The notes under the pieces: generated by a model
Databases searched by the model: none
Told to the model about the DNA's origin: nothing
Seen by the model: only the letters and a program-made list of their open reading frames with translations
Origin: Chitinophagaceae bacterium UBA5175
Lineage (GTDB): Bacteria; Bacteroidota; Bacteroidia; Chitinophagales; Chitinophagaceae
DNA: 20,216 nt
Direction of reading: 5' to 3'
Assembly: GCA_002413325.1 (NCBI GenBank)
Contig: DHWT01000043.1
Span: 1 to 20,216 of the forward strand
Shown: piece after piece, positions 14,085-20,216 of the stretch
Numbering within the stretch: position 1 is the first letter of the stretch
Layout: each line of letters begins with the position of its first letter
Program-made: the position numbers and the translations under genes

Positions 14085-15242
14085 ATGAAGGAAATCAAAG
14101 ATATCATTCTGGCCTATGGGGAAGCACAGCAGCGGGGACAACAATCTGCACTGGCCACCGTGGTGCATCTGGATGGGTCCTCCTACCGGCGCCCGGGTGC
14201 GCGTATGCTGGTGACGGAAGAAGGACGGATGACCGGCGCGATCAGCGGCGGATGCCTGGAAGGAGACGCGCTGCACAAAGCCCTGATGGTCATGAACCAG
14301 CAGCGGGCCAGACTGGTCACCTACGACACCGGCGACGAAGATGATATTACTCTGGGTGTTCAGCTGGGATGTAACGGCATCATCCGGATATTGATTGAAC
14401 CAATCATTCCCGAAAAACCTTTCAACCCGTTAGAACTGCTGAAAAAAATTAATGCCAAACGGCAACGGGCTGTATTGGTAACCCTGTTCGATGCGGACAG
14501 CATGAGCCGGGATCAGCCCGGTACCCGCCTGCTGCTTGAAGAAGACGGAAACAGTGTCGGTGAGGTGGACGATCCCTTATTGAAGACGACCTTGCTGGAA
14601 GATGCCGGTAAAGCCATGCGCATCCGGCAATCATTATTTAAGAAATATAAAACGACCAGTCAAAGCATCAGCGCATTTATAGAGTACATCCCGCCGGCCA
14701 TATCACTGGTGATCGTGGGGGCGGGCAACGACGCGCAGCCGGTGCTGGGTATTGCAGATATCCTCGGTTGGGAAGCCAGCGTAGTGGACGGTCGTGCCAC
14801 CCATGCTACTGCTGAACGTTTCGCGTCAGCCTGCCAGGTGCTCGTAGCCAGACCTGAGAAGGTGCTGGAACAGATACCCATCGATGAACAAACGGTTTTC
14901 GTACTGATGACCCATAATTATAATTATGATCTGGCCATGCTCAGGGCATTGCTTCAAACGAATGCTCCGTATATTGGGGTACTGGGACCCAGGAACAAGC
15001 TGGACCTCATGCTGGATGAAATACAGTCGGGCGGGACAAAACTGAACAGGGAACAGTTGAACAGGATCTATGGACCCGTGGGTTTGGATATCGGCGCTGA
15101 AACGGCCGGGGAAATAGCTCTTTCGGTTATTGCAGAAATTAAGGGGGTACTGATGGGGAAATCGGGGCAATCGCTCCGTCTTAAAGAAGAGGTGATTCAT
15201 CCGCGTGAAGAGACGGTAATGGAAGAAAAAAGACTAAATTGA
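14085..15242 (+). CDS. coxI: CoxI-like XdhC family molybdenum cofactor protein
   Basis: This 385-residue XdhC-family protein has the CoxI/XdhC N-domain with GSSYRRPGARMLV at 31-43 and SGGCLEGD at 54-61 (Cys57), and the C-terminal Rossmann-type domain with VGAGNDA at 211-217, MTHNYNYD at 275-282, GVLGPRNK at 298-305 and GLDIGAET at 333-340. XdhC binds mature molybdenum cofactor, promotes its sulfuration by a cysteine desulfurase and hands it to the enzyme. It is the second XdhC-fold gene in a row; unlike the first it lacks a YHS domain and keeps fuller N-domain motifs. It starts 37 bases after the coxF-like gene and its stop overlaps the next gene's start by 4 bases. A division of labour between the pair is inferred. 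Confidence 0.9.
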   Translation: MKEIKDIILAYGEAQQRGQQSALATVVHLDGSSYRRPGARMLVTEEGRMTGAISGGCLEGDALHKALMVMNQQRARLVTYDTGDEDDITLGVQLGCNGIIRILIEPIIPEKPFNPLELLKKINAKRQRAVLVTLFDADSMSRDQPGTRLLLEEDGNSVGEVDDPLLKTTLLEDAGKAMRIRQSLFKKYKTTSQSISAFIEYIPPAISLVIVGAGNDAQPVLGIADILGWEASVVDGRATHATAERFASACQVLVARPEKVLEQIPIDEQTVFVLMTHNYNYDLAMLRALLQTNAPYIGVLGPRNKLDLMLDEIQSGGTKLNREQLNRIYGPVGLDIGAETAGEIALSVIAEIKGVLMGKSGQSLRLKEEVIHPREETVMEEKRLN

Positions 15243-15868
15243 AAAAGATCCGGTTGAATCATTGTGCCATTGTACTGCTGGCGGCGGGCATGTCGGTTCG
15301 CCTGGGAAGTCCCAAACAGGTACTCGTCTACGAAGGAAAAACACTTTTACGGCATTCCGTGGAGGCGGCACTGGGCACGGGCATGCAGCCGGTGCTGGTT
15401 GTATTGGGCGCCAACCGGAACCTGCTGGAAAAAGAACTGGAAACGATAGCAGGAATCCGGACCGTCATCAACAACGGATGGCAGGAAGGAATGGCCTCTT
15501 CCATCCGCTGTGGTGTGGAAGCGGCCCTGCAACTGGAGCCCGGGCTGGAAGGACTGATCATTATGGTTTGTGATCAGCCTTTTGTGAGCACGTCGCTGCT
15601 GGAGGAATTGTTTCAAACCCAGCAAAAAACGGAGATGCCGGCAGTAGCCAGCAGCTACCGCGATAACCCGGGCGTGCCGGCGCTTTTTCATAAAAGCTTT
15701 TTCAACGAACTGCTGACATTGAAAGGAGATTCGGGAGCACGGAAGCTATTGAAAGATCAGGCAGACAGGGTGGCCCTGGTGCCTTTCCCGAAAGGAGAAA
15801 CCGATATTGATACTATGAATGATTATATGGAATTGAAAGAATTAAAAGGGGAGGGACGGAATGATTAA
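15239..15868 (+). CDS. mocA: MocA-like molybdenum cofactor cytidylyltransferase
   Basis: This 209-residue nucleotidyltransferase (NTP_transf_3) would transfer CMP from CTP to molybdenum cofactor, giving the cytosine dinucleotide used by CO dehydrogenase. Its LAAGMSVRLGSPKQ at 14-27 follows the MocA pattern rather than MobA's LAGGxxxRMG. CDQP at 111-114, GDSGAR at 163-168 and DIDTMNDY near 189-196 complete the family signature. The start codon is TTG at 15239, overlapping the coxI stop by 4 bases. No ATG occurs before the nucleotide-binding loop, so a non-ATG start is needed (a second TTG at codon 6 is possible). The CMP rather than GMP specificity is inferred from the motif and the cox context. 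Its stop overlaps moaA by 8 bases. Confidence 0.87.
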   Translation: MKKIRLNHCAIVLLAAGMSVRLGSPKQVLVYEGKTLLRHSVEAALGTGMQPVLVVLGANRNLLEKELETIAGIRTVINNGWQEGMASSIRCGVEAALQLEPGLEGLIIMVCDQPFVSTSLLEELFQTQQKTEMPAVASSYRDNPGVPALFHKSFFNELLTLKGDSGARKLLKDQADRVALVPFPKGETDIDTMNDYMELKELKGEGRND

Positions 15869-16841
15869 AGATACCTATAACCGGGTGCATAATTACCTCA
15901 GGATTTCCCTGACGGATCATTGCAACCTGCGCTGTTTTTACTGCATGCCCGAGGAAGAATATGATTTTGCCCCGGCAGGCAAACTGATGCAGGCCCATGA
16001 AGTGGAAACACTGGCGAAGATTTTTGTGGAACAGGGAGTGGATAAAATACGGCTGACCGGCGGTGAACCACTGGTGCGAAAAGACGCAGGGGCAATTATA
16101 CGGTCCCTGTCGAAACTACCCGTAGAACTTACGATCACAACGAATGGCACCCGTATCCATGAGTTTACCGGACTCCTGCAGGAAACCGGCGTTCGTTCGC
16201 TCAATGTAAGCCTGGATACACTCCATCGGGATAAGTTTCTGCAGATGACCCGGCGGGACCAGTTTGACCGCGTGATGCAGAATATCAGAATGCTTCTGGA
16301 TGCAGGTTTTCATGTGAAGCTGAATGTGGTGGTAACCAAGGGGATGAACGATAACGAGATCAATGATTTTATCGCCTGGACAAAAGATGAACCCCTGGAT
16401 GTGCGTTTTATAGAGTTCATGCCTTTCAGTGGCAACAGGTGGTCGAGCGACAAAGTATTCAGCTGGCAGGAAATATTACAACGCGCTGCGGAAGCTTACG
16501 ACATGATTCCGCTTGGGCGCGACCATCATGGTACGGCGAAAAAATACCAGGTGCCCGGTCATGCCGGTACTTTTGCTGTCATCAGCACCATGAGCGAACC
16601 TTTTTGCGGAGATTGCAATCGCTTGCGTCTGACCGCGGATGGCAAAATGAAAAACTGCCTGTTCTCAAAATCCGAGACCGATCTGCTTTCGGCCCTGCGA
16701 CGGGGAGAAGACGTATTGTCCTTAATAGAACAAAACATCCTGAATAAGGCCAAAGAACTGGGTGGTCAGTTTACCAAGGATTTTGAACACATCCATGCCG
16801 GCAGTATTCATAACAGGAGCATGATTACCATCGGGGGATGA
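15861..16841 (+). CDS. moaA: MoaA, GTP 3',8-cyclase
   Basis: This 326-residue radical SAM enzyme carries out the first step of molybdopterin synthesis, rearranging GTP with MoaC to cyclic pyranopterin phosphate. The N-terminal SAM cluster is bound by Cys21, Cys25 and Cys28 (CNLRCFYC); LTGGEPLVR at 65-73 is the SAM-binding turn. The second 4Fe-4S cluster has Cys249, Cys252 and Cys266 (FCGDCNRLRL and NCLF). The chain ends in IGG, the double glycine needed for activity. A strong GGGAGGG-type ribosome site 6 bases before the ATG at 15861 supports this start despite the 8-base overlap with mocA. moaC is not in the window. moeA overlaps the stop by 4 bases (ATGA). Confidence 0.96.
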   Translation: MIKDTYNRVHNYLRISLTDHCNLRCFYCMPEEEYDFAPAGKLMQAHEVETLAKIFVEQGVDKIRLTGGEPLVRKDAGAIIRSLSKLPVELTITTNGTRIHEFTGLLQETGVRSLNVSLDTLHRDKFLQMTRRDQFDRVMQNIRMLLDAGFHVKLNVVVTKGMNDNEINDFIAWTKDEPLDVRFIEFMPFSGNRWSSDKVFSWQEILQRAAEAYDMIPLGRDHHGTAKKYQVPGHAGTFAVISTMSEPFCGDCNRLRLTADGKMKNCLFSKSETDLLSALRRGEDVLSLIEQNILNKAKELGGQFTKDFEHIHAGSIHNRSMITIGG

Positions 16842-18046
16842 AAATTGAAAATCCGGATATGATGATCTCTGTAGCCGATGCAAAAAAAATAATTGAAGAA
16901 AACAGTTTTACTTCCGCCCGGGTACTGCTTCCCCTGGATCAGGCGGGCGGACTGGTATTGGCAGAAGATTTTATTTCAGGGATTGATGTGCCTGCCTATC
17001 CCCAGTCATCCATGGATGGATATGCGTTTTCCTACGGATCATGGGGAAGGGGGAAGCGCTTGCATGTAACCGGTGAAATGGCTGCCGGCAGTGACCGGGT
17101 AAATAAAATTTTACCCGGAGAGACTGTACGTATTTTTACCGGCGCTGCGGTGCCACAGGGTGCCGATACCGTACTGATGCAGGAAAAATCGAAACTGGAA
17201 AATGGGGAGCTTGTTGTGGAAGATGATAACCTGAATGCGGGCGACAACGTTCGCCTGCAGGGCGCTGAAATTAAAAAAGGATCCCTGGCCCTGTCAAAAG
17301 GAACTTTGTTAACACCCGCCGCTATCGGTTACCTGGCAGGAATGGGACCTGGTCAGGTTCCTGTTTATCCCAGACCGGCTATCAGTATCATCGTTACGGG
17401 CAATGAACTGCAGGTCCCGGGTCAACCCCTGCAATATGGCCAGGTTTATGAAGCCAATTCTTTTTCCCTGTCTGCCGCCCTGCAGCAGTGCGGCTTTGGG
17501 GACCCGAAAAAATATTATTGCGGGGACAACCCGGCAATGCTGGCATCTCTGCTTGAGGAGACCCTGAACCATAGCGACCTGGTATTGCTTACCGGTGGCG
17601 TGAGTGTTGGCGATTATGATTTTACCCTGAAGGCAGCAGCACAATCCGGGGTCAAAAAACTGCTCCATAAAATAAAGCAGAAACCCGGCAAGCCCATCTT
17701 CTTTGGAAAAAAAGGCCACAAGCTGGTTTTTGGTCTTCCCGGCAACCCCGCATCGGTACTCACCTGTTTTTATATGTATGTGATTCCTGTAATAGAAAAA
17801 TATATGGGAAAAAAATCTTTGCTGAAAACAATAACAACTGCATTTGGCAGCCTGGTAACGAAACCGGCCGGTATCACCTGGTTTATGAAAGGATATTTTG
17901 AAGGAGGGATCGTCAAGGCGCTCGACGCACAGGAATCGTACAGGCTCAGTTCATTTGCCCGTGCGAATTGCCTGATTCAGCTTGGAGAAGATCAAACCAA
18001 CTGCAGCCCGGGCGACCGGGTTGACATTCACCTGTTACCTGTATAA
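16838..18046 (+). CDS. moeA: MoeA, molybdopterin molybdenumtransferase
   Basis: MoeA inserts molybdenum into adenylylated molybdopterin. The 402-residue chain shows the family's conserved stretches in order: SSMDGYA at 57-63, GEMAAGS at 79-85, TGNEL at 187-191, TGGVSVGDYD at 252-261, KQKPGKP at 280-286 and GLPGNPAS at 299-306, followed by the MoeA C-terminal domain. Length is normal and the catalytic MogA-like domain is intact. The start ATG overlaps the moaA stop (ATGA), and the stop overlaps the transporter ATG by one base. No mogA/moaB (the adenylating partner) is visible in the window; it may be elsewhere, or MoeA may act with a genome copy. Confidence 0.95.
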   Translation: MKIENPDMMISVADAKKIIEENSFTSARVLLPLDQAGGLVLAEDFISGIDVPAYPQSSMDGYAFSYGSWGRGKRLHVTGEMAAGSDRVNKILPGETVRIFTGAAVPQGADTVLMQEKSKLENGELVVEDDNLNAGDNVRLQGAEIKKGSLALSKGTLLTPAAIGYLAGMGPGQVPVYPRPAISIIVTGNELQVPGQPLQYGQVYEANSFSLSAALQQCGFGDPKKYYCGDNPAMLASLLEETLNHSDLVLLTGGVSVGDYDFTLKAAAQSGVKKLLHKIKQKPGKPIFFGKKGHKLVFGLPGNPASVLTCFYMYVIPVIEKYMGKKSLLKTITTAFGSLVTKPAGITWFMKGYFEGGIVKALDAQESYRLSSFARANCLIQLGEDQTNCSPGDRVDIHLLPV

Positions 18047-18786
18047 TGGATCCGTTTATGGATATGCTGATCGTTTTTTACCTCTTACTTTTTTTCGTAG
18101 CCTTTCTCTATGCATCAGTAGGTCATGGCGGCGCCAGTGGCTACCTGGCCCTGATGGCACTGTTCAATGTTGCTCCCGATGTAATGAAACCTACAGCCCT
18201 GCTGCTTAACTTATTCGTAGCAGGCACTTCTTTCATACAGTTTTACCGCGGCAGGCATTTTCTCTGGAAGATTTTTTTGCCGCTTGCCCTCGCATCGGTG
18301 CCCATGGCTTTTCTGGGTGGGTTAATAACGGTGGATGCAGTTATATATAAAAAAATGCTGGGACTTCTGTTGCTGATACCCATTGCAAGGTTCCTGTTTT
18401 TCAGGAATATCTCGGTAAACCAGCTTAAAAAACCCGGCATGGGTTTATCGCTGCTGATCGGCGGTAGTATCGGGTTACTTTCGGGTATGATCGGTATTGG
18501 TGGTGGTATCTTACTGTCGCCCATCATCCTGTTGCTAAAATGGACCGACCAGAAACAAACTGCTGCCATCAGTGCACTGTTTATTTTTGTCAACTCCTTA
18601 TCGGGGCTGGGCGGACAATTTACCAAGGGGATTCATTTCAGCCCGGATATGGTGGCCTATGTGGCCATTGCGTTTGCCGGCGGACTCGGCGGCGCCTATT
18701 TTGGCGCTTTGCGTTTCCGGCAGGATGTGTTGAAATACCTGCTGGCATTTGTGCTGATGATGGCTTCCTACAAACTGCTTTTATGA
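18046..18786 (+). CDS. TSUP (TauE/SafE) family membrane transporter
   Basis: This 246-residue inner-membrane protein has the two-fold repeat of TSUP carriers: SVGHGGASGYLAL near residues 25-37 and GMIGIGGGILLSPII near 149-163, with about seven or eight helices. TSUP proteins move sulfite, sulfonates, thiosulfate or other small anions. Here it overlaps moeA upstream (1 base) and moaD downstream (4 bases, ATGA), so it is firmly inside the cofactor operon. A role in anion or sulfur-compound transport for cofactor synthesis is likely from context, and molybdate is a possible but unproven substrate, as no modABC genes are visible. The ATG at 18046 is used; a second ATG at codon 5 is possible. Confidence 0.88.
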   Translation: MDPFMDMLIVFYLLLFFVAFLYASVGHGGASGYLALMALFNVAPDVMKPTALLLNLFVAGTSFIQFYRGRHFLWKIFLPLALASVPMAFLGGLITVDAVIYKKMLGLLLLIPIARFLFFRNISVNQLKKPGMGLSLLIGGSIGLLSGMIGIGGGILLSPIILLLKWTDQKQTAAISALFIFVNSLSGLGGQFTKGIHFSPDMVAYVAIAFAGGLGGAYFGALRFRQDVLKYLLAFVLMMASYKLLL

Positions 18787-19016
18787 ATGTAAAAATTATT
18801 TTATTCGGTCAGCTTTCTGATATCGCTGGCGGCGACAGCCTGGTGCTGGAAGCAGTGACTGATACCAATGAATTACAGCAACGGCTGTTACAGCAGTACC
18901 CTGCCCTGGCGGCATCGAAATACATTATTGCTGTAGATAAGCAACTGGTACAGGAAAATACCAGATTACATGAAAACAACAGCATCGCGTTACTGCCCCC
19001 TTTTTCCGGCGGCTGA
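18783..19016 (+). CDS. moaD: MoaD, molybdopterin synthase small subunit
   Basis: This 77-residue ubiquitin-like protein becomes a C-terminal thiocarboxylate and donates sulfur to make the dithiolene of molybdopterin with MoaE. It starts VKIILFGQLSDIAG, the usual MoaD opening, and ends LLPPFSGG with the obligatory double glycine. The frame is open far upstream (from 18540, in the transporter gene), but the ATG at 18783 is the only sensible start and overlaps the transporter stop as ATGA. It lies 2 bases before moeB, which adenylates it. Its length is typical of the family. Confidence 0.93.
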   Translation: MNVKIILFGQLSDIAGGDSLVLEAVTDTNELQQRLLQQYPALAASKYIIAVDKQLVQENTRLHENNSIALLPPFSGG

Positions 19017-19018
19017 TT

Positions 19019-20134
19019 ATGGAGGAAAAAAAATCATATGAACGTTACCATCGCCAGATGATCCTGAAAGGATTCGGCGAAGCAGGGCAGCAAAAACTGG
19101 CCGGGGCAAAGGTACTGGTTATTGGCGCCGGTGGATTGGGATGTCCGGCTCTGCTCTACCTGGCCGCCGCCGGCGTAGGCGTATTAGGAGTGATGGATGA
19201 TGATGTGGTGGCTTTGCATAACCTGCACCGGCAGCCTGTTTACCAAATGGAAGACATCGGTAAACCGAAAGCGCAAAGGGTAACTGTATTTTTACAGCAA
19301 TTAAACCCGGACATACTTGTAATTCCTTATACAGAAAGACTCACTTCAGCCATTGCACTGGAAATCATAAACGGGTTTGATATCATCATTGATGGTACTG
19401 ACAATTTTTCAAGCCGCTACCTGATTAACGACGCCTGCGTTTTGTTGAATAAGCCCCTCGTATCCGGCGCAGTTTCGCAATACGAAGGGCAGCTTTCCAT
19501 TTTCAATGCTCCGCGGAAAGGAGAAGAGGCCGTCAATTACCGCGATCTGTTTCCCGAACCGCCGGCAGCCGGTGAAGTATTGAGTTGTGCAGAAGCAGGG
19601 GTATTGGGCGTATTACCCGGTATCATCGGAACCATGCAGGCTGCGGAAACCATCAAGCTGATAGCAGGCATCGGACAGCCCCTGGTGAACCGTCTCTATA
19701 TTTTTAATGCGCTGAATAACCAGGGGTATGAGATGATCATACAGAAAAGAAAAGGAAGCGGCTCTTTAATCCCGTCCAGTGCGGAAACCTTCAGGCAAAC
19801 AGACTATGAATGGCTTTGTGATCATGGAGCAAACCCTTTTGATATCAGCGTGGAACGTTTTGACGAATGTCTCAAATCAGGCAAGGCCCGTGTAATAGAT
19901 GTAAGGGAATACGGGGAAGAGCCGGCCGCCCCTGAATTCGACCATGAACATATCCCCTTATCACAGTTAAGGACAAATTTCAAAATGAACGGTGCGGATA
20001 TGGTATTGTTTTTTTGCCAGTCGGGTATCCGGAGCACGCAGGCCGCACGCTGGATGACCGATACATATGGAAATGGAAAAATGGTTTACAGTTTACAGGG
20101 CGGCATTTTAAATTATAAGAAACAACACGAATAG
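19019..20134 (+). CDS. moeB: MoeB/ThiF-type adenylyltransferase with C-terminal rhodanese domain
   Basis: This 371-residue E1-like enzyme would adenylate the MoaD C-terminus and, through its rhodanese domain, supply persulfide sulfur for the thiocarboxylate. The ATP-binding GAGGLG is at 36-41, NLHRQ near 68-72, GTDNF at 126-130, and the conserved Cys190 in SCAEAGVLG. The rhodanese part (about 275-370) keeps the CQSGIRS loop with Cys333. The usual zinc cysteines are absent: the first CxxC position reads NYRD (Asn173, Asp176) and no CxxC follows after residue 240. This variant appears common in Bacteroidota. The ATG at 19019 follows moaD by 2 bases, and moaE starts 1 base after the stop. Fusing adenylyltransferase and rhodanese fits a self-contained sulfur relay. 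Confidence 0.92.
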   Translation: MEEKKSYERYHRQMILKGFGEAGQQKLAGAKVLVIGAGGLGCPALLYLAAAGVGVLGVMDDDVVALHNLHRQPVYQMEDIGKPKAQRVTVFLQQLNPDILVIPYTERLTSAIALEIINGFDIIIDGTDNFSSRYLINDACVLLNKPLVSGAVSQYEGQLSIFNAPRKGEEAVNYRDLFPEPPAAGEVLSCAEAGVLGVLPGIIGTMQAAETIKLIAGIGQPLVNRLYIFNALNNQGYEMIIQKRKGSGSLIPSSAETFRQTDYEWLCDHGANPFDISVERFDECLKSGKARVIDVREYGEEPAAPEFDHEHIPLSQLRTNFKMNGADMVLFFCQSGIRSTQAARWMTDTYGNGKMVYSLQGGILNYKKQHE

Positions 20135-20135
20135 T

Positions 20136-20216
20136 ATGAGCGAAAGGAAACCAAAAAACATTTTTGTGGAGGGGGCTATTACGCCTGCTTTTATTGCGGA
20201 CCGTATCGGGGAGCAC
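20136..20216 (+). CDS. moaE: MoaE, molybdopterin synthase large subunit (3' truncated)
   Basis: The last 81 bases encode 27 residues from an ATG one base after the moeB stop, with no stop before the window end. The sequence includes NIFVEGAITPAFIADRIGEH, matching the MoaE N-terminus (a GAI(T/D)PxFI motif and a following His), and the position after moaD and moeB supports the call. MoaE forms molybdopterin synthase with MoaD. The catalytic lysine and most of the fold lie beyond the window. Confidence 0.82.
   Translation, partial: MSERKPKNIFVEGAITPAFIADRIGEH

Noticed and set aside
18540..18782. Long upstream extension of moaD
   Set aside because: The extra 81 codons lie inside the transporter gene; MoaD is complete from 18783.

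Overview
The window looks like a chromosomal segment of a Bacteroidota bacterium, probably near Chitinophagaceae. The signs are a DUF5777-type beta-barrel, LxxGC-type lipoproteins with long hydrophobic leaders, A-rich start regions with few Shine-Dalgarno sites, and a MoeB/ThiF variant with NYRD in place of the zinc cysteines. Taxonomy is an inference. All supported genes lie on the + strand. I saw no tRNA, rRNA, CRISPR array or insertion sequence.

Positions 1-6404 (left part). The window opens in the 3' end of an MgtA-type Mg2+ P-type ATPase gene, followed by an unrecognised membrane protein. A short cell-envelope operon follows: a YceI-like lipoprotein, a small lipoprotein with a CX4CH haem-type motif, and a DUF5777-like outer-membrane barrel. 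It is preceded by two GTGA-N6-TCAC-type dyads and closed by a rho-independent terminator. Next come an orphan lipoprotein, a 310-base structured intergenic region, an IscS/NifS-type cysteine desulfurase and a small CPFC-containing membrane protein.

Positions 6556-20216 (the main system). About 13.7 kb of closely packed, often overlapping genes encode a form I aerobic carbon monoxide dehydrogenase and much of the machinery to build its cofactor. The order is coxM, coxS, coxL (active-site loop AYRCSFR), coxG, coxD (AAA+ ATPase), coxE (vWA protein), a coxF-like XdhC protein fused to a C-terminal YHS domain, coxI-like XdhC, mocA-like cytidylyltransferase, moaA, moeA, a TSUP transporter, moaD, moeB with a rhodanese domain, and the first 27 codons of moaE, which runs off the end. 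Several start codons overlap the previous stop, so co-transcription and translational coupling are likely.

How the parts fit. MoaA, MoaD/MoaE and MoeB make molybdopterin. MoeA inserts Mo and the MocA-like enzyme would add CMP to give the cytosine dinucleotide cofactor used by this enzyme class. The two XdhC proteins would carry, protect and sulfurate the cofactor, with the nearby desulfurase a possible sulfur source. CoxD and CoxE would act in maturation of the Cu-S-Mo site, and CoxG would link the enzyme to membrane quinones. The main points of interest are the complete form I CO-oxidation plus cofactor operon in an apparent Bacteroidota genome, and the XdhC-YHS fusion, which could be a copper-handling factor for the bimetallic site. 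moaC, molybdate uptake genes and cox sensor genes (coxB/C/H/K) are not in the window.
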